Source of the DNA: Sipunculus nudus
Taxonomy: Eukaryota; Annelida; Sipuncula; Golfingiida; Sipunculidae
Assembly (NCBI GenBank): GCA_026874595.1
Contig: CM049307.1
Location: 40,054,362-40,118,361 of the forward strand
Direction of reading: 5' to 3'
DNA: 64,000 nucleotides
In this document: positions 26,301 through 32,994 of the stretch, piece after piece
Layout: each line of letters opens with the position of its first letter
How positions within the stretch are numbered: the first letter of the stretch is position 1
Translations under genes and position numbers: made by a program
The notes under the pieces: model-generated
Told to the model about the DNA's origin: nothing
Databases searched by the model: none
What the model saw: the letters and a program-made list of their open reading frames with translations, nothing else

Positions 26301-28943
26301 TCAGGGGGATGAATGGTGTCCATCAGAGCACAAGTCCTGTCAGATTACAGACCCACACAGAGTCAAATATGGCCGTCTTGAGAACATTCGCTAAATTATT
26401 TAAGACGCTATGTTCCATATTTCTGAAATTCTGAGGGGCGATAAATGCCTATGAGGGCGCCAGCTGAATTGAATACCAGACCTGCCTTACATCCAGTGTG
26501 GCCACCAGAGCACAATCATTGATATATTTTTGGGAAATTTGACAGGAGATTGACAGAGATATTGCCGTGATTTCCCTGAAGATTGATTACTGCTAGATTA
26601 TTTGTAGTAACTGATTTTAGACCGATTTGACACCAAATATTTCCAAAGGGCGGCCATTTTGAATAACTGGCGATCGCTGGGCCCTAATTGAGGGCCTTTA
26701 GATCCGAAACATCTGGTTTGATTTAAATTGTCAGTGCCAAGTCTCACAGTCCCGTGTATTCCAAAGTTTCAACGTGATAATATGGTCTGTTTCATTGATT
26801 AATTTCTTCGGTGATACCAAGAAGTTCTTGGTGAATTTCATTGTTTGTTTTCTTTAAATTTTCTGTTGTCATGTCGCGTTTGGGCCTCGAGTAGAAGTAG
26901 CCACTGATATTACAGGTTCAAAGCCACGTATACGTCGTTAATGAGTACGACACCTTACAAACAGCGGTTCAGCAGTTCCGTAAAGGTGTTCGTGATTTTA
27001 TATGCAAATACAGTACGTGAAATAAAACGGAAATACTGAGTTCCTTTGGCGGTAAATAGCACGCTTACGAGGTCTCACAAACATTCACTGGCCGGTTTTT
27101 ATGTCTCGCGCAGCTGCCGTCTGGCGATAAACCCAATAACAAAAATCTAATGAACCTTGGAAAAAGTCACGCGAGCACTTGGTCTGGATTTCTCCACAAC
27201 CGATAAAAGTCCAAAGACTTTGGTACAATATTTCCAGGTTCATTCGTGAATAAGTGACTGTACATTTGTGAACATTCCTTGTTGAAGTTCCTGGATAAGG
27301 ATCATGCGGGGATCAACACCAAGATATAATCGATTCTTCATGAGATTCCGTTCATGACTGTGTGAGTTATGTTGTGAACAAACGCACAGACAAACGCACA
27401 GGATAGGGGATGAACACATACCCTCCTTGGCGGAGTCAGTTATGTAGATCAGCAGCTCTGGTCACATCTGCCTTTCGTCAAGGAAACCCTTACATCGTCA
27501 CATAATCATCAGTCTAAACCCGGAAATGTCTTCTTGACGAAGTTTCTGAAAATGACGAGTATATTTCTTAAAAATACTCACTGAGACACTAAGTGATTAT
27601 CCTGACAAAACTTTATAAAAATATACTCACTGTGTTATTTTGTCTTGTAGCTCTTAAAATACATTGTTCACAACAATGCAAGGAACTCCTAGATCAGAAG
27701 GGAGGTTTCCTGCTAGAGGAGAGAGGTTTAGTCACGATGAAAGTAAGTCCATTTTGGTTCTTGCGGTACCAGAATATCAATTAAATTATTATTACCCCCA
27801 GTTGCCAATCAGCGCCATCTATATTTACACTTGGAACTTAACTGTTATCAGTTCATATATTTTTGCCACTGATTTTGATATGTTGTTTTTCGTATACATC
27901 GGTTCATCTGTCTTTGCTGTCTATATTTCATTTTCAAGTATCAAAACACTCCGGTGCGTTTCGTTACATGAACGTTAGTATTTACTGAAAAGATTATAAG
28001 GAATAAGGGCCTACGATAAATAATAATTAATTAGAAAAAATTTGAAGTGATTTTATATTTTTTATGTTGTAATGCGGAATATATTACATTATTTAATGTT
28101 GTGTAGAAAAACCGATAAAGAGGCGATTGTATTTAACCTGTACATATTGCGTACATGCTCATTCTCATCAAAACGATATTTCATATTGTATTAAAATGTA
28201 AGATAATACAAGACAGTTCTTTTTTTCTTGATATGTAATTACCTTACTATATCAACACGAGTTCACTGTAGCGGATCCATAGAGAGGTTTGGATGGGGGA
28301 GGGGTACAGTGTTGAGCTGCAATAACCTTTATTGAGGGTCTCTAACCTTTTTCCGGCCTGGAACCCCCCCCCCCCAAACACACACACACTATTTGGATCA
28401 GTTCTTTTACATTTTAGACATTCTTTTAAAATTGCTTCTTTTTGTCTTTATAAGGGTAAGGGTGAGGTGCTGACGTACTGGTTGAACGGTAAGGTTGATC
28501 AGATCAGTCCGGAAGACCCGATGATTACAGTGTGCGAATACAAGAACCGGCTCCACGCGTCGCCCATCAACATCGTCATAGACGGCTGTGGCCAGGAGCT
28601 AATGGACAGTGAGCAGGTCTCACCGAACCACGCAGATAAAGACTGCTGCAGTTATACAGGAGATACAGAATCTAGCGCCGACCGTGTCAGCCGACAGCTT
28701 AGATTCCACGCATTATCACCAGACGACCTAAAACGCAGCCGATCGTGGGGTCCCACCGCCAAACAGAAAATGACAACGAGGCATGGAAAACGCGGGGCGC
28801 ACCGCACCGGAAGGACTGAACTCTCCCCCGTTTCACCCAACGGGGTCTGTCCGAATATCCTCAATGATAAAATACCTTTGTTACGCAATCATGATGCCGT
28901 AACACAGAGACGAGAATCAAATAAAGTTGTAACGCCTTTGTAG
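1699..28943 (+). CDS. Receptor-type (membrane) guanylate cyclase, 3' part of gene, 18 exons, N-terminus outside window
   Basis: Converts GTP to cGMP at the plasma membrane on ligand binding. Joined exons: 1699-1874, 9470-9605, 10898-11049, 12288-12393, 13774-13852, 15517-15625, 16304-16474, 17664-17768, 18546-18617, 19160-19328, 19695-19844, 20352-20532, 20957-21097, 23580-23703, 24353-24596, 25473-25571, 27651-27742, 28455-28943. All phases agree, giving 930 residues after a split first codon. Order: end of ANF-receptor ectodomain (about 1-189), one TM helix (about 196-215), kinase-homology domain (about 275-535), signalling helix (about 540-581), class III cyclase domain (about 595-775), tail to 930. 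The kinase part has VAIK Lys but HGRLKSSN in place of HRDxxxxN, so it is a pseudokinase. The cyclase part has metal Asp in FSDICGF and GDAYMV, guanine-specifying E in KVETIGD and C in YCLFGD, and the N/R pair in VNTTSRME, so it should be active. The family resembles natriuretic-peptide receptors and insect Gyc32E; the orthologue is not decided here. Confidence 0.95.
1875..8403. other. First visible cyclase intron, left part, no gene seen
   Basis: AT-rich intron with a poly-G run near 3809, a poly-C run at 6026-6043 and a (TC)n microsatellite at 6574-6605. I see no coding exon and no transposon with recognisable ends. Confidence 0.5.
6574..6605. repeat. (TC)n microsatellite
   Basis: About 16 uninterrupted TC units, intronic. 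Confidence 0.9.
8408..8565 (-). repeat. 3' LTR of the TRIM-like element
   Basis: Second LTR copy, about 94% identical by eye to the other. A-box-like element at 8507-8497 and B box at 8464-8454 are conserved. Most differences cluster near the B box. Confidence 0.75.
8566..8580 (-). other. Polypurine tract before the 3' LTR
   Basis: Minus strand CTTAAGAGGGGGTG directly abuts the LTR start TGTTACG, the expected place for plus-strand priming. Confidence 0.55.
8670..8681 (-). other. Primer-binding site, tRNA-Pro type
   Basis: TGGGGGCTCGTC is complementary to the 3' end of tRNA-Pro, as in known retroelements primed by that tRNA. It lies three bases inside the 5' LTR end. Downstream of these 12 bases the match stops. 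Confidence 0.65.
8685..8841 (-). repeat. 5' LTR of the TRIM-like element
   Basis: Minus-strand TGTTACGGGGTGAC to CGTAACA. It contains an ATAAAA box near its start, an A-box-like TAGCGAAGCGG (8784-8774) and, 33 bases further on, a perfect B box GGTTCGACTCC (8741-8731). Confidence 0.75.
9273..9302. repeat. (GC)n(AC)n microsatellite
   Basis: GCGCGCG followed by about eleven AC units, inside the intron just before the exon at 9470. Confidence 0.9.
9470..9605 (+). CDS. Guanylate cyclase exon: ectodomain segment with [10 protein letters not shown] motif
   Basis: Acceptor CTTACAG, donor GTAAGA, phases 0 to 1. [16 protein letters not shown] is the conserved helix of periplasmic-binding-like receptor ectodomains in receptor guanylate cyclases. 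The preceding intron is about 7.6 kb and contains the miniature retrotransposon. Confidence 0.9.
10898..11049 (+). CDS. Guanylate cyclase exon: ectodomain segment ending at a GC donor
   Basis: Acceptor CACTCAG, phases 1 to 0. Encodes [20 protein letters not shown], the typical 'D.NGDAEGN' stretch of this family. Only the GC donor (GCAAGT at 11050) joins in frame to the next exon. The GT four bases further on would put a stop early in the following exon. Confidence 0.9.
11050..12287 (+). other. GC-AG intron of the cyclase gene, with a decayed repeat
   Basis: Donor GCAAGT, acceptor TTTAG. A decayed dispersed repeat lies at about 11875-12075, bounded by 'TGGATCCAGAGGG' and 'CCTGGATCCGTCCCTGG'. 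A poly-C run is at 12205-12224. An open frame at 11330-11689 shows no recognisable protein. Confidence 0.6.
12288..12393 (+). CDS. Guanylate cyclase exon: membrane-proximal ectodomain
   Basis: Acceptor CTTTAG, donor GTAGGT, phases 0 to 1. Encodes [15 protein letters not shown] and then [14 protein letters not shown], matching the juxtamembrane cysteine pair (CGF...C) seen before the membrane helix in natriuretic-peptide-type receptors. Confidence 0.9.
12750..13400. repeat. Three decayed copies of a repeat in the intron before the TM exon
   Basis: Copies near 12750-12900, 12925-13070 and 13225-13400 share phrases such as GATTTTGATTCTGTTTG, TAGATGTGG and GCAAATTTATG. Spacing is irregular, with many A-tracts between them. 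Confidence 0.45.
13427..13464. repeat. (AAT)n-like microsatellite
   Basis: Imperfect AATAAT repeats close to the TM exon's intron. Confidence 0.8.
13774..13852 (+). CDS. Guanylate cyclase exon: transmembrane helix
   Basis: Acceptor GTTTCAG, donor GTGGGT, phases 1 to 2. It encodes almost only the membrane span, [20 protein letters not shown], followed by Arg as the cytoplasmic stop-transfer residue. Confidence 0.9.
14273..14323. repeat. (AT)n microsatellite
   Basis: About 25 AT units in the intron between the TM exon and the juxtamembrane exon. Confidence 0.9.
15517..15625 (+). CDS. Guanylate cyclase exon: intracellular juxtamembrane segment
   Basis: Acceptor CTTCAG, donor GTATGT, phases 2 to 0. 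Encodes [16 protein letters not shown], the conserved 'YE.EL..LLWKI' segment that precedes the kinase-homology domain. Confidence 0.9.
15830..16200. repeat. GAGAT/ATCTC-rich block, probably a decayed repeat element
   Basis: Contains many copies of ATCTC and GAGAT, such as GCGAGATAAAAATCTCGCT, TCCGACGAGATTAG and TATCTCCTTCCTCCGACA. The pattern of short inverted words suggests a palindrome-rich dispersed repeat. No clear ends were found. Confidence 0.4.
16304..16474 (+). CDS. Guanylate cyclase exon: kinase-homology N-lobe start
   Basis: Acceptor ATTACAG, donor GTGAGC, 57 codons in phase 0. A Ser-rich stretch ([10 protein letters not shown]) precedes [17 protein letters not shown], the beta1-beta3 region with the VAIK lysine but no complete glycine loop. 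In the family, such Ser/Thr residues are phosphorylated to set receptor sensitivity; here that is inference. Confidence 0.92.
16597..16678. repeat. Short inverted repeat
   Basis: TTCTTGTCCCACTCC (16597-16611) pairs with GGAGTGGGGCAAGAA (16664-16678), with one mismatch. Probably part of a small non-autonomous element in the intron. Confidence 0.55.
17664..17768 (+). CDS. Guanylate cyclase exon: kinase-homology hinge region
   Basis: Acceptor TTTTTTTAG, donor GTGAGC, 35 codons in phase 0. Encodes [18 protein letters not shown] and the hinge [12 protein letters not shown], near-consensus for receptor guanylate cyclases. Confidence 0.95.
18546..18617 (+). CDS. Guanylate cyclase exon: short kinase-homology exon
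   Basis: Acceptor TTTTAG, donor GTACGT, 24 codons in phase 0. Encodes [18 protein letters not shown] followed by VFDIIK, which continues directly from GSLQ of the previous exon and into GMIYLH of the next. Confidence 0.92.
19160..19328 (+). CDS. Guanylate cyclase exon: pseudo-catalytic loop of kinase-homology domain
   Basis: Acceptor TTCACAAG, donor GTGACG, phases 0 to 1. [20 protein letters not shown] shows that the catalytic Asp of HRD is absent while the loop Asn is kept. VTDYGL stands in for DFG. This is the usual pseudokinase pattern of the family. Confidence 0.95.
19695..19844 (+). CDS. Guanylate cyclase exon: kinase-homology APE region
   Basis: Acceptor TTCATAG, donor GTGGAG, phases 1 to 1. 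Encodes [10 protein letters not shown] (APE motif), [13 protein letters not shown] and GREGPYGD. Confidence 0.95.
20352..20532 (+). CDS. Guanylate cyclase exon: kinase-homology C-lobe end
   Basis: Acceptor TTTACAG, donor GTGAGT, phases 1 to 2. Encodes the final helices, with [18 protein letters not shown], the kinase subdomain XI signature. Confidence 0.95.
20774..20949. mobile_element. MITE (TIR ACAGTGGAACCTGT) abutting a splice acceptor
   Basis: The left end TACAGTGGAACCTGTCT and the right end ACACAGATTTCACTGTA are imperfect inverted repeats with TA at the borders. The interior has repeated 'ACCACCTGTCT' and 'AAGACCAC' words. The right end is 7 nt before the exon at 20957, so the branch-point and pyrimidine region of that intron must largely be element sequence. 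Confidence 0.7.
20957..21097 (+). CDS. Guanylate cyclase exon: coiled-coil signalling helix
   Basis: Acceptor TTTTCAG, donor GTAAGT, phases 2 to 2. Encodes [19 protein letters not shown] through [19 protein letters not shown] to HQMLPP, the dimerising helix that couples receptor to cyclase. A MITE ends 7 nt upstream of the exon, and the end of the exon has been copied into the following intron as a minisatellite. Confidence 0.96.
21082..21670 (+). repeat. Minisatellite of about 57-59 bp that repeats an exon end plus its 5' splice site
   Basis: About ten degenerate copies of a unit like ACCAGATGCTTCCTCC-GTAAGT-ACTGTTGAGAATATAAGCTGTAAAC. Copy 1 spans the real exon-intron junction at 21097/21098. 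Further copies start near 21141, 21200, 21256, 21317, 21374, 21430, 21484, 21541 and 21599. GTAAGT is intact at 21098, 21217, 21442 and 21615; 21557 has GCAAGT; the rest are altered. Confidence 0.9.
22380..22830. other. GC-balanced, complex block in an intron; possible regulatory DNA
   Basis: Unlike its AT-rich, repetitive surroundings, this stretch is compositionally even. It has TAAT-type homeodomain words (ATTAATAG, ACTAATTGAAG) and CATTTATCGGTAAATTTATC. No exon is evident. Enhancer function is only a guess from appearance. Confidence 0.25.
22980..23350. repeat. (TAG/AGT)n low-complexity tract
   Basis: Imperfect trinucleotide repeat of TAG, AGT and AAT over about 370 bases in the same intron. 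Read in reverse it yields a meaningless Leu/Tyr-rich frame. Confidence 0.9.
23580..23703 (+). CDS. Guanylate cyclase exon: start of catalytic domain
   Basis: Acceptor ATTACAG, donor GTGAGA, phases 2 to 0. Encodes the first catalytic strand [17 protein letters not shown] with the first metal-binding Asp (residue about 608 of the visible protein). Confidence 0.97.
24353..24596 (+). CDS. Guanylate cyclase exon: catalytic core
   Basis: Acceptor TTTTTAG, donor GTCAGC, phases 0 to 1. Encodes [18 protein letters not shown], with the guanine-specifying Glu and the second metal Asp, and LRIGIHSG. Confidence 0.97.
24605..24680. repeat. (TTA)n microsatellite
   Basis: Imperfect TTA/ATT repeats 8 bases after a cyclase exon. 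Confidence 0.8.
25473..25571 (+). CDS. Guanylate cyclase exon: catalytic site with guanine-specifying Cys
   Basis: Acceptor ATCACAG, donor GTAAGT, phases 1 to 1. Encodes [19 protein letters not shown]. The Cys before LFGD favours GTP over ATP, and the N and R of VNTTSRME are the transition-state residues of class III cyclases. Confidence 0.97.
26070..26530. repeat. Decayed tandem repeat with 'GGCCGCC(T)GAGCACAATC' units
   Basis: At least four related words recur: TTGCCCACCAGAGCACAATC, TATGGCCGCCTGAGCACAAT, TATGGCCGTCTTGAGAACAT and TGTGGCCACCAGAGCACAAT. Flanking words include ATTACAGACC. Open frames here are repeat-derived. Confidence 0.5.
26880..27560. other. Intronic block of complex sequence, possible regulatory DNA
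   Basis: Evenly composed, non-repetitive stretch containing the octamer word ATGCAAAT (near 27001) and several TAAT/CGTTAATGAG words. No exon fits here in the frame of the cyclase. Function unknown. Confidence 0.2.
27651..27742 (+). CDS. Guanylate cyclase exon: end of catalytic domain
   Basis: Acceptor CTTGTAG, donor GTAAGT, phases 1 to 0. [18 protein letters not shown] and then EERGLVTMK correspond to the terminal strand of the cyclase domain (family 'RG.V.MKGKG'). Confidence 0.93.
28455..28943 (+). CDS. Guanylate cyclase last exon: GKGxxxTYWL motif and long C-terminal tail
   Basis: Acceptor TTATAAG, stop TAG at 28941. It opens with [13 protein letters not shown], the end of the catalytic domain, then about 145 residues of tail rich in charged, Ser and Pro residues, with basic patches ([17 protein letters not shown]). 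It ends VTPL, which fits a class I PDZ-binding terminus (T at -2, L at 0). Tail length and sequence vary widely in the family, so function here is inference. Poly(A) signal variants ATTAAA occur at 29134 and 29227, and an AATAAA near 29830. Confidence 0.92.
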   Translation, partial: GKGEVLTYWLNGKVDQISPEDPMITVCEYKNRLHASPINIVIDGCGQELMDSEQVSPNHADKDCCSYTGDTESSADRVSRQLRFHALSPDDLKRSRSWGPTAKQKMTTRHGKRGAHRTGRTELSPVSPNGVCPNILNDKIPLLRNHDAVTQRRESNKVVTPL

Positions 28944-29369
28944 AGATAAGTCATCCTGCCTTTATAAATAGAAACACATATTTCTGCGTATCCTTTCTAT
29001 ATACAATGTATATATAATGTATATTCTCGAACCGGCATGACCTCTATCTTCATATTAGTATGTATATTATTTATATATAAACGTTGCAAGGGAATCAACG
29101 TTATCCTTTATAATTTAATTCATGTTTGCCAATATTAAAATATAATTTAAATAGGGCTTTATAATATCACTTGAACAGGTCAAATGTTTTCTCAAACGAT
29201 TACCTTTAAATATTTATTTTCGTTTAATTAAATACTATTTTTAAATCGTAAGCGTTGTTTGTCTCTGGTTTATATTGAGTCAGGATCGCTAATGTTAAAC
29301 CAAATTTGGTTAAACCATTCATATGATTTTTTTTCTCAATATAGAAACAACGTGATCATGATTAATATA

Positions 29370-29376
29370 TATAAAG

Positions 29377-29445
<69 letters not shown>
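29370..29445. repeat. (TA)n(GA)n compound microsatellite
   Basis: TA units to about 29402, then about 21 GA units, in or just beyond the 3' UTR of the cyclase gene. Confidence 0.9.
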
Positions 29446-29447
<2 letters not shown>

Positions 29448-29520
29448 AGCACATTCCTGCGAAAAAGATGTCAAAGGTAGGCTAATATTATGGCCACACA
29501 GGGAATTTAAATATCCTTTT

Positions 29521-29540
29521 GACCAACAGGGGGCGTCAAA
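29521..29540 (+). promoter_or_regulatory. CTCF-like motif between convergent genes
   Basis: CCAACAGGGGGCG agrees with the bilaterian CTCF core (CCASYAGRKGGCR) except at the fourth base. It lies about 580 bases after the cyclase stop and 3 kb before the 3' end of the death-domain gene. Binding is inferred from sequence only. Confidence 0.35.
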
Positions 29541-30458
29541 GTGAAGGATCCGGTCTATCTATGTTGCTGGTGCATTTCGATGTTTTACGGGTTAGCTGAC
29601 GGCTATAAATCTGTGAGTCTTCCACCACATCTTTTTATTTGTGTAATATATTAATGAAAACATATATTTCTACAATTATCCAACGTAACTGTTATTTCTT
29701 TTACGGCCCTTTTGTATACCTAATGCATTACCATACATAATCATGTTATATATTATATGTTTACTCGTTTGGATTCCATTAAAATAGAGTCAGTGGGCTT
29801 CTAAGTTGTCTTCATGAAATATATGGGAAAATAAATATAAATAAATTCTCAATTGTAAATAATTGCAATTCCTTTCTTCGAACTAAGCCCAAACCCACCA
29901 CTAAAACGAAAGAAATGTATTTCATTTGTTCAATATAAGAAAAGACCTTAAGATGGAGACTGAGTCGTGTACAATAGATTTCAAGTTGGCACTTTGAGAG
30001 GCCCGTATATCCTGTCTGAAAATGAAATATTTCTAGCGCATGGGTATTATTTTTCCGGAACATGTTAAAGCCACTTTGTTTAAAAAATAAATTCAACCCT
30101 ATTTAGTCAAAATATGCCCTAAGAATATAAGGTGCTTTTGTATTGTGTGAGTGATTATATATAATTTATTTTAACGACTATGCAATCGTTTTTCGGTGTT
30201 TGTGGATGAAGCCTTTTAAGGCAGGTTGTACCTGACATCATCCACCTTTAACTTCACACAACATTTACATAAAACATGCGAGTTTTTTGAATGTGTCCAT
30301 TGAAAGGCCTGTCTGGCTGTAAGTTTTCATAAAGTAACAGTGAGCAGAAATCGCCACGAAAGAGGTGATTGATCATTCAACATTTTAGATATCTGACAAT
30401 GATAACATGTACATTTTGTTAATGAAACACTCAGGTGCAGGGTTTACATCATTTGAAG

Positions 30459-30822
30459 TACAGTGAAACCTCGTTAATGTGAACACCCCAGAAACTGAAA
30501 CAAACTGTCCACTTTACAGAGGTGTCGACTATATGGAGGAATTGACTGCAACACAAATAATAATGATTATAAGGATCCTTAAGGAATAAGGATTACTGTA
30601 GTCTTTTGAAAAAAGTTGCCCACTCTAATAAAGGTGCTCACTTTATGGGGTGCCACTAGGGGAGGTTCTACTATAGTCTTAAAAAAGTTGCCCACTCTAA
30701 TAAAGGTGCTCACTTTAAGGGGTGCCCACTAGGGGAGGTTCTACTATTGTCTTGAAAAAAATTGCCCATTATAATAAAGGTACCCACTTTATGCGGTACT
30801 CACAAGGGGAGGTTCTACTGTA
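30459..30822. mobile_element. MITE with a triplicated right end
   Basis: The left end TACAGTGAAACCTC matches the inverse of the right end GAGGTTCTACTGTA. Inside, a 74-75-bp unit (GTTGCCCACTCTAATAAAGG ... GGGGAGGTTCTACTATAGTCTT) occurs three times, starting near 30601, 30676 and 30749, so the right terminus itself is present three times. Confidence 0.75.
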
Positions 30823-32578
30823 GTCTTTAGAAAAAAATATTTTACTCTGGTCTGAAACGTTTGTTTTTTCGTTTTCCCGTTCGACTTGGTTTTGATAAAA
30901 CGAAATGACGAACACTGAGATCGAATAGTTTTATTCAGAAATTTCACCAGATATAAAAATAAGACAACCAGGATAAAGGCCACCCGGTAAGTATCTTACA
31001 AAAGGACGGCTTCAATCAAGAAAAGGGCAGTGTCACGTGATGCTATATACAGCATTTGATTCGATTATCTACAAGATGACTACATAGCTACCCGCATAAA
31101 TACATATAATTAATTATGATAATTAGAAATCATATTCGGACGGAGTATAGAATTTCTGTAGGACGTGTTTCAATGACAGGGCGAATATCTACAAGATCTA
31201 AACTATATTCTATGGCTATCTGATCCTTATGAATAAAAAAATCATTTTCAATTCAATACATTTTGGATTCTCTACTCTAAATGTTCTTTATAAAATATAA
31301 CACACTCATGCAATTTAGATACTTGAAATATGCATAGCTGACTGCAGATGAGCAAATCTATAACATTGCATATACAGGTTTCGCGGAAATTTGTGTGAAT
31401 GATAATTTTGCACAAGAAATGATAATGGATTTTATATTTAGTGAAATTGCTTAGGATTAAATTATTTAAAAGTCAGATAAATCAATATACACCGTTACCC
31501 GGTATTTGAAAATTAGGGCAGAAAAAGTGAATACAATGTCCGACGTCATATCTTCTCGTATTCATTTAACCACTGGCCGTTTGGTTTACCGTACGGTAAT
31601 GAACGGTTCTGTCATGTAAAGTTATGTTTGAACAGCAAGTGGTAACATCTCTGACATCACAATTTTCTGCGTGGAGCTTGTATGTAAATGTTATCTTTTT
31701 ATCAAATAGTACATGCTCCCTGGTAACAAACAATGTTAAATCTAAAAAATATCCTTAATATAAAAATGAATTCTAAATAATGCCAACAATCAGTACCAAT
31801 GCCCGATGTACCAATGTCTGTCCGGTCCAAGATTACTGATATGTCATTTTGTTGCGTTGAGGTGTTGCGTTTTGGAAATCGAAATTTAAAACATTTAAAT
31901 GATGTGAAAAAAATTATCATTTCCTAGTATTATATCGACATTTGTTTTATCTGTCTGTGCTTGCTGAACATATCAGTTGTGAACATTTCTCCACACTGAA
32001 TATCTAATACTTTAACAATGAGATAAGTGAAGAAGGGGACATTTGATTATAGCGTTATAAAAAAATATCCCTGCTTTACATGAGGGGATCTTCCTTTTTA
32101 AAAAGCATTTAATTACGTGAACAATTTAGTAAATGATGATACACTAAATATATGAAAACTTGAACACAAAAATGGCACAGTTTCGCCATATATGGCGCCA
32201 TCTGGCGATGCGAACTGGTACTATTCAGAAATACATGGAATGCTGCAATTCTTCACAACAGCCATTATTCTTCATACATTACAGTATATGGTAGAAATAT
32301 AAACATAAATGCAGCATATAAATCTTGGTATTGTTACTCATAGAAATGTATAAAGTATAAACTGAACACTAAATATGGTGGTAACATCTGAACACACCTG
32401 GCAGTGCCACAACGACAGTAGCATTATATGCAATACAGAAAATCATCACACACATTTTAAATAAATGAAATAAAGTGTCTCACGAGAGGTAAATCATTAA
32501 AGAATGAACTCAATGGTGGCATCATTAAAACACAACTGGTGGTACTCCCGACGGCAGATGAAATAATCCATCCCCACA
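30823..32578. other. Intergenic DNA and probable 3' UTR of the death-domain gene
   Basis: AT-rich. The bases just below 32579 are probably its 3' UTR. A minus-strand ATTAAA near 32113-32108 is the only poly(A)-like signal I noticed close by. A palindromic TATGGCGCCAT word is at about 32190. Confidence 0.35.
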
Positions 32579-32994
32579 TTAAGGAGTGCAGTACTTTTGT
32601 GCGACAGATATCAAGCCTGCATCTTTCAACGCACTATGAAGAAAGCTGTAATTATATTTATTAGGACACATATCCTTCCATTTCAACAGCGCCTGGTAGG
32701 CACATTCCCGCAGTTCCTTGTGCGCATGCTCAATAGAGAGAAGTTCCTCTTCCGGTAATCCCAGGTTCCGGCCCAGAGATTTCCAGCGGTGGTTTATTTT
32801 CTCTGATATCTGCCAAAGTATGCTGGTCGGTACCTCCTCTGCGCTGTCCGGAAAGTCAAACACGAAGTCAGTATCTCCGGTTGATGTCCGCCGTAAACGT
32901 TTTGTCGGGGTCAGACACGGATCATACATCTGTAAGCGTTTCTGAGGCGTTAGCGGTGGTGTAAGCGGCCCCTCTGCCGGTTCTGCAGCAAATC
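32579..32994 (-). CDS. Death-domain protein exon 6 (FADD-like second death domain, stop)
   Basis: Acceptor TTTTTCAG, phase 1, stop TAA at 32581-32579. Encodes LTPPLTPQKR, LTPTKRLRR and the helical domain ISEKINHRWKSLGRNLGL, EEELLSIEHAHKELR, YQALLKWKD, FLHSALKDAGLISVAQKY. The pattern is close to FADD-class death domains and lies at the very C-terminus. Confidence 0.92.

Noticed and set aside
28652-28888. Minus-strand frame opposite the last cyclase exon
   Set aside because: Shadow of the coding exon on the other strand.
29259-29480. Open frame with [18 protein letters not shown]
   Set aside because: Translation of a compound TA/GA microsatellite.
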